Shown here: in pieces, positions 16,768 through 25,582 of the stretch
How positions within the stretch are numbered: position 1 is the stretch's first letter
Layout: each line of letters opens with the position of its first letter
Origin: Sulfurimonas sp.
GTDB lineage: Bacteria; Campylobacterota; Campylobacteria; Campylobacterales; Sulfurimonadaceae
Assembly: GCA_021648465.1 (NCBI GenBank)
Contig: JAKISR010000001.1
Location: 31,095 to 95,094 of the forward strand
DNA length: 64,000 nt
Direction of reading: 5' to 3'
Notes under the pieces: generated by a model
Told to the model about the DNA's origin: nothing
Database searches by the model: none
What the model saw: the letters and a program-made list of their open reading frames with translations, nothing else
Translations under genes and position numbers: made by a program

Positions 16768-17908
16768 TTTTACTGAAGTTAAAACACCTTGTTATGTTTG
16801 TGAAGAGGAGCTTTTAGAGCATAACTTAAAATTACTTCATTATGTACAAAAACAAAGTGGAGCAAAAATTATTTTAGCTCTTAAAGGTTTTGCTATGTGG
16901 AGTACATTTGATCTTGTAAAGAAGTATCTAAAAGGGTGTACTGCAAGTGGTTTGCATGAAGCACTTCTAGCAAGAGAAGAGTTTGTAAAAGATGATGATG
17001 CTTTAGAAGTTCATACTTATTCACCAGCATATAAAGATGAAGATATAGATGAAATAGCTAGAGTCTCAAATCACATAGTTTTTAACTCACCAAATCAACT
17101 TTTTAAATTTAAAGATAGAGTTAAAGAAATAAATCCAAGTATAAGCCTTTCTTTACGCATAAATCCAGAGTATTCATCTTCGCCAAAAGAGATATATAAT
17201 CCATGTGGAGTCTATTCTCGTTTAGGGACTACACTTAAAAATTTTGATGAGAGTGTTTTAGAGTATATAGATGGACTTAACTTTCATGCACTCTGTGAAC
17301 AAAATATAGATGCTCTTGAAGAGGTTTTAGAGGTATTTGAGAAAAATTTCTCACAATACTTTAAAAATCTAAAATATATAAATTTTGGTGGTGGACATCA
17401 TATAACTAAAAAAGGTTATGATGTAGAAAAACTTATCAAACTTATAAAAGAATTCAGAGCTAAGTATAATGTAGATGTCTATTTGGAACCTGGAGAAGCT
17501 GTAGGTTGGGAAACAGGTGTTTTAGTGAGTAGTGTGCTAGATATAGTGCAAAACGACATGAACATAGCTATACTTGATACATCTGCAGAGGCTCATATGC
17601 CAGATACTTTAGCTATGCCATATCGTGCAGAAGTTAGAGGAGCAAGTAAGGCTAAAGATAAGAAATATACATATAGACTTGCAGGTAACACATGTTTAGC
17701 AGGTGATATTATGGGTGATTACTCCTTTGATAAACCACTTCAAATAGGTGATAAAGTGATATTTGAAGATCAAATTCATTACACTTTTGTAAAAAATACG
17801 ACTTTCAATGGTATAAAATTACCATCATTAGCTATACTAAGGAAAAATAAAACTCTAGATATTATTAAAGAGTTTCAATACAAAGATTATAAAAATAGAT
17901 TGTCATAA
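16760..17908 (+). CDS. nspC: carboxynorspermidine/carboxyspermidine decarboxylase
   Basis: 382-residue PLP enzyme of the alanine-racemase-fold decarboxylase group. The PLP lysine is in ILALKGFAMWS (about residue 41). NFGGGHHITKKGYD binds the phosphate, EPGEAVGWETGV is the substrate/PLP glycine loop, and GNTCLAGD holds the active-site cysteine. It removes CO2 from carboxyspermidine to give spermidine. Start is TTG at 16760; no in-frame ATG fits better. Confidence 0.95.
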   Translation: MDDFTEVKTPCYVCEEELLEHNLKLLHYVQKQSGAKIILALKGFAMWSTFDLVKKYLKGCTASGLHEALLAREEFVKDDDALEVHTYSPAYKDEDIDEIARVSNHIVFNSPNQLFKFKDRVKEINPSISLSLRINPEYSSSPKEIYNPCGVYSRLGTTLKNFDESVLEYIDGLNFHALCEQNIDALEEVLEVFEKNFSQYFKNLKYINFGGGHHITKKGYDVEKLIKLIKEFRAKYNVDVYLEPGEAVGWETGVLVSSVLDIVQNDMNIAILDTSAEAHMPDTLAMPYRAEVRGASKAKDKKYTYRLAGNTCLAGDIMGDYSFDKPLQIGDKVIFEDQIHYTFVKNTTFNGIKLPSLAILRKNKTLDIIKEFQYKDYKNRLS

Positions 17909-17921
17909 GAAGGACTAGAAT

Positions 17922-18476
17922 ATGTATGAAGATAAACAAAGATGGAATGAAAAATATTCTGAAAATTTAGTATCTCAAAAATTATCAAATATAGTAGAAA
18001 AGTATATTGGTCACGCAAATGTAGGTCAAGCAGTTGATGTGGCGTGTGGAATAGGAAAAGATACTCATTACTTAACTGATTTAGGTTTTTTTGTAGATGC
18101 TATAGATATATCAGATATAGCACTCTCTAAAGTAAAAAATAGTGCAACCATAAATAAAATAGATGCTGATTTAGATAAATATAATTTAACTCCAAATAAA
18201 TATGATTTAATAATAAATATAAATTATTTGAACCGTCGTTTAGTTTCTCAAATGAAAGAGGCATTAAAAAGTGGAGGAGTTATTATTTTTGAGACATTTT
18301 TAATTGCTCATGGAGATTTTAAACAACCAACTACTAATCTTGATTATCTTCTTCGTAAAAATGAACTATTGCATTCTTTTATAGGTCTTGATATTATTTA
18401 CTATGAAGAAAAAATATATGTAGATGATAATGGATTAAGAGTTAAAAAAGCTTCTATTGTTGCTAAAAAAAGGTAG
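17922..18476 (+). CDS. class I SAM-dependent methyltransferase
   Basis: 184 residues with SAM motif I AVDVACGIGKDTHYLTDLG (37-55) and motif II-like FVDAIDISDIAL, then DLIININYLNR as motif IV. It resembles the small TehB/thiopurine-type methyltransferases. The substrate is unknown. A good AAGGA ribosome site precedes it, 13 bases after nspC, so it is likely the last gene of the polyamine operon. Confidence 0.82.
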   Translation: MYEDKQRWNEKYSENLVSQKLSNIVEKYIGHANVGQAVDVACGIGKDTHYLTDLGFFVDAIDISDIALSKVKNSATINKIDADLDKYNLTPNKYDLIININYLNRRLVSQMKEALKSGGVIIFETFLIAHGDFKQPTTNLDYLLRKNELLHSFIGLDIIYYEEKIYVDDNGLRVKKASIVAKKR

Positions 18477-18547
18477 TAAAAGATTATATAAATATTAAAT
18501 TTTACTAATACTAAAATATATTTACATGTATAAAACAAAAAAGTGAT

Positions 18548-18553
18548 TATAAT
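18548..18553 (+). promoter_or_regulatory. -10 box of the ion-channel gene
   Basis: A perfect TATAAT in GATTATAATC, 30 bases ahead of the ATG at 18584 with a GGGAAG ribosome site between. No clear -35, as usual for this phylum. Confidence 0.6.
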
Positions 18554-18583
18554 CTTCAAATTTTTATATCTGGGAAGTTCTTA

Positions 18584-19384
18584 ATGTCATCAAAAATAGC
18601 ATCATTTGTAGAATCAAAAAATTTTCAAAACTTTATTATATGGCTTATAGTTATAAATGCTGTTATTTTAGGCGTAGCTACTTCAAAAAATATTATGAAT
18701 AGTGATTATGGCTACTTTGTAACTTTATTTGATAACATAATTATTGGTATATTTACGATTGAAATTATACTTCGTATCTATGTGCATAGACTTTCTTTTT
18801 TCAAAGACCCTTGGAGTCTTTTTGATTTTTTTGTTGTAGCTATCTCACTTATTCCTGCTAATGATGGCTTATCAATTCTAAGAGTTTTAAGAGTACTTCG
18901 TTTATTTAGGCTTTTAACTATAGTACCTCAGATGCGTGTTATTATTGCTGCACTTATTAAGGTTATACCAGGGATAGGTTCTATCTCTATGGTTGTACTA
19001 TTATTTTTCTATGTATTTTCTATTATGGCAACACATCTTTTTGCTGAAGAATTTCCTATATGGTTTGGAGATTTAGGTAAGTCAATGTTTACACTTTTTC
19101 AAGTTATGACGCTAGAGAGTTGGTCTATGGGAATAGCACGTCCAGTTATAGAAGTATTTCCTTATGCTTGGATATTTTTTATTATCTTTATTCTTTTAGT
19201 AACATTTATTATGATAAATTTGTTTATAGGTATTATAGTGGATGCAATATTTACCATAAAAGAGGAAGATAAAAAGAACAATAGTGATTTAAAGGAACAA
19301 AAAGAGGCAACAATTGAATCACTTCAAATAGAAGTTAGTGAATTAAAAGTAATATTGCAAAGTATTGATAAAAGAATTTCTTGA
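18584..19384 (+). CDS. bacterial voltage-gated sodium channel (BacNav)
   Basis: 266-residue six-helix channel subunit that would form a tetramer in the inner membrane. The S4 sensor has four arginines every third residue (R100, R103, R106, R109 in [13 protein letters not shown]). The selectivity filter is TLESWSM at 176-182, with glutamate E178, identical to that of NavAb from Arcobacter butzleri and specifying Na+. S6 has [14 protein letters not shown] and the C-terminus (about 228-266) is a coiled coil. Numbering is one off NavAb, so the two are close homologues. Monocistronic. Possible roles are motility-linked sodium cycling or pH response. Confidence 0.94.
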   Translation: MSSKIASFVESKNFQNFIIWLIVINAVILGVATSKNIMNSDYGYFVTLFDNIIIGIFTIEIILRIYVHRLSFFKDPWSLFDFFVVAISLIPANDGLSILRVLRVLRLFRLLTIVPQMRVIIAALIKVIPGIGSISMVVLLFFYVFSIMATHLFAEEFPIWFGDLGKSMFTLFQVMTLESWSMGIARPVIEVFPYAWIFFIIFILLVTFIMINLFIGIIVDAIFTIKEEDKKNNSDLKEQKEATIESLQIEVSELKVILQSIDKRIS

Positions 19385-19425
19385 CCACTATGAGTTATGA
19401 GACTTAATTATTTTACAATCTCTGT

Positions 19426-19465
19426 AATACCTCAAGAAAAAATTGTCTGATTTTCTTGAGGTATT
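19426..19465. terminator. bidirectional terminator
   Basis: A perfect 15-bp stem (AATACCTCAAGAAAA / TTTTCTTGAGGTATT) with a 10-base loop lies between the convergent channel gene and the HAD gene. A/T-rich arms supply U-runs for both directions. Confidence 0.85.
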
Positions 19466-19504
19466 ATAAAACTAAGTATAAAAAAAGATTGAAATTGAAA
19501 TTAT

Positions 19505-20092
19505 TTATAGGCGCCCATAGTGTATTCCAAAATCAGCAATATCTAGCATCTGTACATCCCCAGAACTATCTCCGTAAGCATAAATAGTTTCGTACATATT
19601 TAGATCTAAAAACTCTTTTATACGGTTTACTTTTTCAAGTCCACTACAGTTAGGGGTTAAAAACTTACCTGTTACTTTGCCATCAATAAATTCTAATTGC
19701 GTACACAATAGTTCTATTTTGTTTTTATCACACCATGGTTGCAACCATGATTGAAGTGAGGCTGAAACTATAACAACCCTATCACCATCTTGTTTATGTT
19801 TTTGAAGTATTTCAAACCTATCTTTTCTTAAGATTGAGTCTATTTTTGTAAGTGAGTATTCTTTTGCAAGTTTTTCAAATTCATCTTTATTCGTATCTTT
19901 AAAAAACATTTTTAAAAGATGTTGTTTTGCTGTTGAATTTGATATTAAGCTTAATTGCCAAAGTATAAAAAATGGTGCAAATCGTAACATGTTTTGTAAA
20001 TATGTTTGTGTATCAACGCTATGTTTTAAAAACTCATTTAAAGAGTCTTTTTTAGTAAGTGTACCATCAAAATCAAATAGTGCTAAGTTCAT
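19505..20092 (-). CDS. HAD-IB family phosphatase, last gene of the arabinose-lipid operon
   Basis: 195 residues. Motif I is DFDGT (D7, D9), motif II VIVSASLQSW, and motif III/IV YAYGDSSGDVQML with the acidic pair. This is the SerB-like HAD-IB group that removes phosphate from small molecules or lipids. It overlaps the GT39 gene by ATGA. In mycobacteria a phosphatase is needed after DPPR synthesis to give decaprenylphosphoryl-ribose; this HAD enzyme is a candidate for that step, which is inference from position. Confidence 0.85.
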   Translation of the reverse strand: MNLALFDFDGTLTKKDSLNEFLKHSVDTQTYLQNMLRFAPFFILWQLSLISNSTAKQHLLKMFFKDTNKDEFEKLAKEYSLTKIDSILRKDRFEILQKHKQDGDRVVIVSASLQSWLQPWCDKNKIELLCTQLEFIDGKVTGKFLTPNCSGLEKVNRIKEFLDLNMYETIYAYGDSSGDVQMLDIADFGIHYGRL

Positions 20093-21579
20093 TCTGTATC
20101 TATCCTTTTATAATATCTATCTTTAAAATAACATTCTCCAATAGGAAGCCAATCAGGAATATTATAAAATTTTTTATTTATACTATCTAAATAGTTCGTT
20201 TTATAGCTATCAAAGTTAAATTTGTAACATATAGCTTTATAAAAATTTGCATTTGCAATCTCTATTTTTTCAATTTTATAAGAGTTACAAACTTCTTGTA
20301 ACTGTTTCTCTTTAATAGGTTTTTTATTAAAAAGAGTTATGTTTTCATTTGCGAGAGTTCTTATATCTAACAATTTATCATCTATTCTTCCATATTTTGA
20401 AGTGTTAAATAAAACAGATAACTCTTTTTTGCAGTAGTGAGATAAAACTGATGCTGCAGAATAACTATAAGTGAAAATTCTTTCATCACTAAATTTATCA
20501 AGCTCTTTACAAACTTCTTGAGGCTTAGTATACATAATTATATCTGAATATTTTTTATGATCTGTTAGTAATGATGTTGGTATAGCCAAAATAACAATTA
20601 ATATGGCTATATGAACAAAAGTTAAAATTGCATTATATTTAAAAAGTTTGTTAAGTCTTCTTTCATCTACAAAACTAAAAAGTAAAAATATATATGGAGT
20701 AAATAATAAAAACCAGTGCAGACCAATTTTATTTTTAAGTGAAACAATAAAAAATATTAAAAATACAATATTTAAAATATAGAATAAAAGTTTAAAAAGT
20801 TTTGTATGGCTATATGTAGTTTTTAATAAATAATATAATCCCCATGGTGTTACTATATATAAAATTAACCCAAAATAACCAAATATAGTTTTAAAACTAT
20901 AAGTATTATCTTCTGTTCTAGCAAAAAAATTGAATATAATGTTATTCCAACAACTATTGTAATTAAAATAAAGATTCTGCACTATAAAAAGAGATACTAC
21001 AATAGTTACAACTAGTACAATTTTAATAGCTCTTAATTTATAAATAAAGAGAGAAAACAGCAGTAAAGAAAATATTAATAATAGTGCAAAATATTTACTT
21101 AAAAAAGCAAGACCTAAAAATATACCAGCAAAAAGAGCATTAAAAAACCACTCTTTTTTTTCTAGAGCATAAAGTAAAGCTAGAGTTCCAAGTGAGCTAA
21201 AAAGAAGTAGGGCAATATCATTTGTTATAAGTCCAAGGAGTAAATCAACTGGTGAAGCTAAAAATATAAGGGCTATATAATATGCTTTTGAATTTCTAAC
21301 ATTATAAAGTAGGGCAATTTTGTATATAACCCAAGCGACTATAAAAGTAGTAACAACTGGAAATATTCTAAAAAATATATGAGAATCACTAACAAAACTC
21401 ATTAAATATATAATCCAACCAATCATAGGGGGATGATCATAATAACCTTGAGCTAAATTTGCTCCCCACTTTATAAAGTAAGCTTCATCACCTGTGAGTG
21501 GCAGTAGTGTTAAAATAATAATCTTAAATAAAAAGATTATAATTATAATCTTTTTTTCTCTTTTGTAATAGTTTGTCAT
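20089..21579 (-). CDS. GT39-type membrane glycosyltransferase (ArnT/PMT-like)
   Basis: 496 residues with about ten transmembrane helices followed by a soluble periplasmic C-terminal domain (about 340-496). The catalytic first loop has GDEAYF (30-35, with the acidic DE pair) and YYDHPPMIGW (46-55), typical of GT-C enzymes that use polyprenyl-phosphate sugars. It is translationally coupled to both neighbours. In this operon the expected donor is a polyprenyl-phospho-pentose, and the acceptor (pilin, LPS or other envelope glycan) is unknown. Confidence 0.88.
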   Translation of the reverse strand: MTNYYKREKKIIIIIFLFKIIILTLLPLTGDEAYFIKWGANLAQGYYDHPPMIGWIIYLMSFVSDSHIFFRIFPVVTTFIVAWVIYKIALLYNVRNSKAYYIALIFLASPVDLLLGLITNDIALLLFSSLGTLALLYALEKKEWFFNALFAGIFLGLAFLSKYFALLLIFSLLLFSLFIYKLRAIKIVLVVTIVVSLFIVQNLYFNYNSCWNNIIFNFFARTEDNTYSFKTIFGYFGLILYIVTPWGLYYLLKTTYSHTKLFKLLFYILNIVFLIFFIVSLKNKIGLHWFLLFTPYIFLLFSFVDERRLNKLFKYNAILTFVHIAILIVILAIPTSLLTDHKKYSDIIMYTKPQEVCKELDKFSDERIFTYSYSAASVLSHYCKKELSVLFNTSKYGRIDDKLLDIRTLANENITLFNKKPIKEKQLQEVCNSYKIEKIEIANANFYKAICYKFNFDSYKTNYLDSINKKFYNIPDWLPIGECYFKDRYYKRIDTE

Positions 21580-22307
21580 ATACTCATTTTTTTAAATATA
21601 AATTCTGGAATATGTTTGATAATTAACATAATAAGCAACCATATAGATTTAGTGTAGAGTATATTTTTACCTTTTTGTTGTGCATTGTAGATATCATTTG
21701 CTACATCTTCTGGTTGTGCTGTAAGCTTTTCTGGTAAGTCTAAATTTTCAGTCATTTTTGTATTTACAAAACCTGGTTTAACTGTTAAAACACTAACCCC
21801 ACTCTCAAAAAGTCTATTTCTTAAACCACCTAAATAAGTAGAAAATGCAGCTTTTGCACTTCCATAAATATAGTTCGCTTTTCTTCCACGATCGCCCGCA
21901 ACAGAACTAACGCCAACTATAAAACCTCGTCTCTCACTTTCAAAATCATTTGCAATGATATTTAAAATACTAACAGCACCTGTATAGTTTACATTTATAG
22001 TATTTAGTGATTTATCCCAATCTTTTTGAGCTATTTTTTGCTCAACCATATATCCAGATACTATAATTACACCTAGAGGCTTTTCTTCAAGATTGGTATA
22101 AAATTTTTCATGTGTATTATAAGCTGTTATATCAAACTCTTTTATCTCTACTTTTACATTACTTCTAACTTCGATATCTTGTTTTAAATCTTTAAGTTCG
22201 TTAGCTCCTCTAGCAGCTAAGTAAAGGTTATAACCATTTTTAGCATATACTCTTGCAACTTCTTTCGCAATGTCACTTTTAGCACCAATTATTAAAACAT
22301 AACTCAT
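21576..22307 (-). CDS. SDR oxidoreductase, DprE2-like (2-ketoribose-lipid reductase)
   Basis: 243-residue short-chain dehydrogenase. N-terminal nucleotide loop VLIIGAKSDIAKEVA (the same GAxSDIA form as in DprE2), VSGYMVEQK, the catalytic serine in GVSSVAGDRG (132-141) and the Y148-x-x-x-K152 pair in YGSAK. It ends with a hydrophobic membrane-associating segment (about 224-240). Coupled by ATGA to the DprE1-like gene, as the pair is in mycobacteria, it should reduce the keto intermediate to the arabinose form with NADH. Confidence 0.88.
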   Translation of the reverse strand: MSYVLIIGAKSDIAKEVARVYAKNGYNLYLAARGANELKDLKQDIEVRSNVKVEIKEFDITAYNTHEKFYTNLEEKPLGVIIVSGYMVEQKIAQKDWDKSLNTINVNYTGAVSILNIIANDFESERRGFIVGVSSVAGDRGRKANYIYGSAKAAFSTYLGGLRNRLFESGVSVLTVKPGFVNTKMTENLDLPEKLTAQPEDVANDIYNAQQKGKNILYTKSIWLLIMLIIKHIPEFIFKKMSI

Positions 22308-23596
22308 ATATTTACCCTTTTTGATTGTAGTGAATTAAATTTTTCATTCATTGAATTTGCTTTTCTAAACTCTCTAAATTTATCTATTTGAGGATACCCT
22401 TTCTCAAATATTTCTTTGCTGACTCTAACATCTTTTGTTAGATAAATTCTTCCATCATATTTTACTACAATTTTGTCAAGCTCATCTAGTAATTCAAAAA
22501 GTGTATCTTCTAACTTAAAGTCAAGTGCTAAAGAGTAACCCTCAATTGGAAATGAGAGATAATTTTTATTTTCTTTTCCGTATAGTTTTAATACAGCTAA
22601 AAATGAGCCTTTGCCTGAGTCTGAAATTTTTGTAAGTATTTCTTTTAAACCTTTATAGCTATGCTCTTTTGGAAGTATAAATTGATATTGAGTAAAACCA
22701 TTTTTTCCATAAATTCTATTCCAATTTCCTATGGCATCAAGAGGATAAAAAAATGTATCAATCCCCACTTTTTGTTTAGATATACCATCTGGAGCTTTTG
22801 CATAATAAAGCCAGTTAAAAGCCTTTACACTAAGTGTGTTTAAAGCAAAAGATGGAAAGTTAAAAGGTATATTTGGACCTTTTTTACTTTTATATTCTAA
22901 ATTTCCATCATCAGCAAAATCTCCAACCATAAGTAAACATTTTCCAATATTTTTATCTTTCGCAAGACAGTCTATCCAAGCAACAGAATAGGGTAATTTT
23001 TTGTATTTTTCAAATGCATCAAATGTTTCTCTTAAATTCGATGTTTTTATGGTTGTTTGTTTTATAAATTGTGAATTAATCCTCTTAAGTGAGATTTTTG
23101 CATCTATAATTACACCAGTTAAACCCATTCCGCCACATGTAGCTAAAAAAAGCTCATCACCTTTTTTAGAGATTTTTTTCTTCCCATTAGCAAGTATAAT
23201 AGTGAACTCTTCAACACATTCACTAAAACACCCAGCCACATGATGATTTTTTCCATGTACATCAGATGCAATTGCTCCACCAACTGTTATGAGTTTTGTT
23301 CCAGGTGTTACTTTTAAAAACCAACCATCTTTTACAAAAGACTCAAGAATCTCACTTAGAAGTACACCAGCTTGACAAGATAGTATTCCAGTTATTTTAT
23401 TAAACTTTAAAAAATTATTATATGGTTTTACATATAAAACATCTTCGTTTATGGCACTGTCACCATAGCTTCTACCATTACCAAATGGGATAAATTCATC
23501 AGTCTCTTCCATATAGTTATTAAGAGTATTTAAATCTCTTAATAAGAATTTTTTATTTTTTATTTTTGGATACATTCCCCAACTAATAAGATTCAT
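22304..23596 (-). CDS. FAD-dependent oxidase, DprE1-like (decaprenylphosphoryl-ribose oxidase homologue)
   Basis: 430 residues of the vanillyl-alcohol-oxidase fold. The FAD loop is PFGNGRSYGDSAIN (37-50) and the signature VGGAIASDVHGKNHHVAG (105-122) contains the histidine region conserved in DprE1. The substrate-domain blocks LSFPIEGYS and YLTKDVR carry the conserved lysine (K388, corresponding to mycobacterial K418). The residue matching the benzothiazinone-targeted Cys387 is A357. It oxidises the 2'-OH of polyprenylphosphoryl-ribose; DprE2 completes the epimerisation. Confidence 0.9.
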   Translation of the reverse strand: MNLISWGMYPKIKNKKFLLRDLNTLNNYMEETDEFIPFGNGRSYGDSAINEDVLYVKPYNNFLKFNKITGILSCQAGVLLSEILESFVKDGWFLKVTPGTKLITVGGAIASDVHGKNHHVAGCFSECVEEFTIILANGKKKISKKGDELFLATCGGMGLTGVIIDAKISLKRINSQFIKQTTIKTSNLRETFDAFEKYKKLPYSVAWIDCLAKDKNIGKCLLMVGDFADDGNLEYKSKKGPNIPFNFPSFALNTLSVKAFNWLYYAKAPDGISKQKVGIDTFFYPLDAIGNWNRIYGKNGFTQYQFILPKEHSYKGLKEILTKISDSGKGSFLAVLKLYGKENKNYLSFPIEGYSLALDFKLEDTLFELLDELDKIVVKYDGRIYLTKDVRVSKEIFEKGYPQIDKFREFRKANSMNEKFNSLQSKRVNI

Positions 23597-23598
23597 AA

Positions 23599-24000
23599 TT
23601 ATCCTTTTTTAGTATCTATAAATACAAATTTTTTATCAAGAAAGTATTTTATAACATAACCAATACTTAGCCCAAGAACTGCACCAAAATATTTTGCATT
23701 TGCATTTTCAAATATATAATCAAATCCAATCTCAAAACCCCAAAATATTGAAGTTGTAAAAACTCCCATTAGGGAGTATAAAACAAATTTTTTACTATCA
23801 TCTTTTTTACTATTTGGTGTATGAAAAAAGATATATTTTTTATCTAAAATATATTTTAAAATAAGTCCTGCTAATGTACCAATAAACATTGCAATGTATA
23901 GAGATAAAAAACCACCATATGCTAAAAAACTAAGATATTGGAACAATAAATTTACAATAGTTGAAATTATAGCAAATAGAGTATATCTAATGGCTATCAT
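23599..24000 (-). CDS. GtrA family membrane protein
   Basis: 133 residues with four transmembrane helices in the GtrA pattern (RYTLFAIISTIVNLLFQYL, FIGTLAGLILKYILDKKYIF, and a repeated KYFLDKKFVF at the end). GtrA proteins assist translocation of polyprenyl-linked sugars across the inner membrane. In Mycobacterium tuberculosis a GtrA-like protein (Rv3789) sits beside dprE1 (Rv3790), matching the arrangement here. It starts inside the UbiA gene (4-base overlap). Confidence 0.88.
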   Translation of the reverse strand: MIAIRYTLFAIISTIVNLLFQYLSFLAYGGFLSLYIAMFIGTLAGLILKYILDKKYIFFHTPNSKKDDSKKFVLYSLMGVFTTSIFWGFEIGFDYIFENANAKYFGAVLGLSIGYVIKYFLDKKFVFIDTKKG

Positions 24001-24863
24001 ATAAACTTAACTATTATAAAAAAACTAATCAACCAAAAAATAATAGTTAGTTTCATAAACATATCTTTCATAACTACCTTTGTTGGACTGCCACTATCTT
24101 GCTCTACAAAAGTAATTTGCATATATCTAAGTATTCCAAGAATTACAAAAAATGAAGTTAGATAAAGATAATGAGAACCAAGTCTTGAAATAACTTCAGC
24201 AGAGATTGTGTACTGAATATAACTTACAATGACAACACTAGCCATTAAAACCATAGCAGAATTTACAAATTCAAGATTATATCCATCTATGTTTTTTCGT
24301 ATTTTTTGACTTCTACGTGAGAGAAGTACATCATCTCTTCTTTTTGCTAATGCTAAAAAGATAGCAAGTAAAAATGTCATAAGAATTATCCACATTGACA
24401 ACTCTATGCCTGTAACTGCCCAGCCAGCAAATAAACGCAATACAAAACCAGTAGCAATGACAAATATGTCTAGAATAGAGATATGTTTTAATTTTAATGA
24501 ATATAAAATATTTAAGATAAAATAAGAAACTAATACAATAAAAAGATTTATATTTAATATGAGAGAAACAGATAGTGCAAATAGAGCTAATAAAAATATA
24601 AGCACTTTTGCAGTTTGAGTTGATATATTTCCACTTGCAAGAGGACGATATCTTTTTTTTGGATGAGCTTGATCTTCTTTAATATCCATTAAATCATTAA
24701 ATATATAGACACTACTAGCCAAGAGTGAGAATAATAAAAATGCCAATAGAGTATTAAAATTGTTTTCTGAATTTGAAAAAGAGAAAGAAAAAAGAAGAGG
24801 AGTAAAAATAAATAGATTTTTTATATATTGATGAACTCTAAGTAGTTTAAAAATATCACTCAA
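23997..24863 (-). CDS. UbiA-family prenyltransferase, decaprenyl-phosphate phosphoribosyltransferase-like
   Basis: 288 residues with about nine helices. The first aspartate motif NDLMDIKEDQAHPKKRYRP (56-74) has the HPxKRxRP extension characteristic of DPPR synthase (mycobacterial Rv3806c), and the second is DIFVIATGFVLRLFAGW (about 132-148). It attaches phosphoribose from PRPP to polyprenyl phosphate, the first committed step. It is the first gene of the operon, divergent from the DJ-1 gene across 78 bases that must contain both promoters. Confidence 0.9.
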   Translation of the reverse strand: MSDIFKLLRVHQYIKNLFIFTPLLFSFSFSNSENNFNTLLAFLLFSLLASSVYIFNDLMDIKEDQAHPKKRYRPLASGNISTQTAKVLIFLLALFALSVSLILNINLFIVLVSYFILNILYSLKLKHISILDIFVIATGFVLRLFAGWAVTGIELSMWIILMTFLLAIFLALAKRRDDVLLSRRSQKIRKNIDGYNLEFVNSAMVLMASVVIVSYIQYTISAEVISRLGSHYLYLTSFFVILGILRYMQITFVEQDSGSPTKVVMKDMFMKLTIIFWLISFFIIVKFI

Positions 24864-24941
24864 AAAATTCTCCTAGTTAATTTAAAGTAGATTATATCAT
24901 TAAAAGTATAGAATTTGGATAAACAAAATATGGAGAAAATT

Positions 24942-25502
24942 ATGAGCAAAGTTTTAGTACCTCTTGCAGGTGGATTTGAAGAGATAGAAGCGATTAGTAT
25001 AATTGATGTGTTAAGAAGAGCAGATATAGAAGTGATTGTAGCTTCATTAAACTCTGATAATATAGTAAAAGGTGCAAATAATATTTCTGTACTAACAGAT
25101 ATAGAGATAAAAGACGTGGTCGTAGATGAACTTGATATGATAGTTCTTCCTGGAGGGGTTGAGGGAACTTATGCTTTAGCTGAAGATATTAATGTACAAT
25201 ATATACTTAAGAAAATGGATGCTGAAGGTAAAAATATAGGAGCAATTTGTGCTGCACCATATGCTCTGCATAAAGCTGGTGTATTAAAACATAACTATAC
25301 ATGTTATCCATCATTTGAAGAGCATATAAGAGTGGATGGGTTTATGGGTGATAAAGCAAAAGTTGTTGAAGATTCTAATGTAATTACATCACGAGGTCCA
25401 GCAACTGCTATCTGTTTTGCTTTAACAATAGTTAACAAATTGAAAGGTAAAGAGGCTTTTAAAGCGTTACAAACTGGACTATTAGCTGATTTTTGTGAGT
25501 AA
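24942..25502 (+). CDS. DJ-1/YajL/PfpI family protein
   Basis: About 186 residues: KVLVPLAGGFEEIEAISIID at the N-terminus is characteristic, and the nucleophile cysteine is in GAICAAPYALHKAG. E in the first block is its usual partner. Family roles include deglycase, chaperone and redox-sensor activity. A longer frame begins with TTG at 24915, but GGAG at 24932-24935 places the start at ATG 24942, giving the normal family length. Confidence 0.92.
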   Translation: MSKVLVPLAGGFEEIEAISIIDVLRRADIEVIVASLNSDNIVKGANNISVLTDIEIKDVVVDELDMIVLPGGVEGTYALAEDINVQYILKKMDAEGKNIGAICAAPYALHKAGVLKHNYTCYPSFEEHIRVDGFMGDKAKVVEDSNVITSRGPATAICFALTIVNKLKGKEAFKALQTGLLADFCE

Positions 25503-25582
25503 TTTTTCCAATTAAAATAATTTTAAGTTATATTAAATAAAAAAAGTGATAAAGTTTACAACATTAAAAAAGGATGTAAAAT

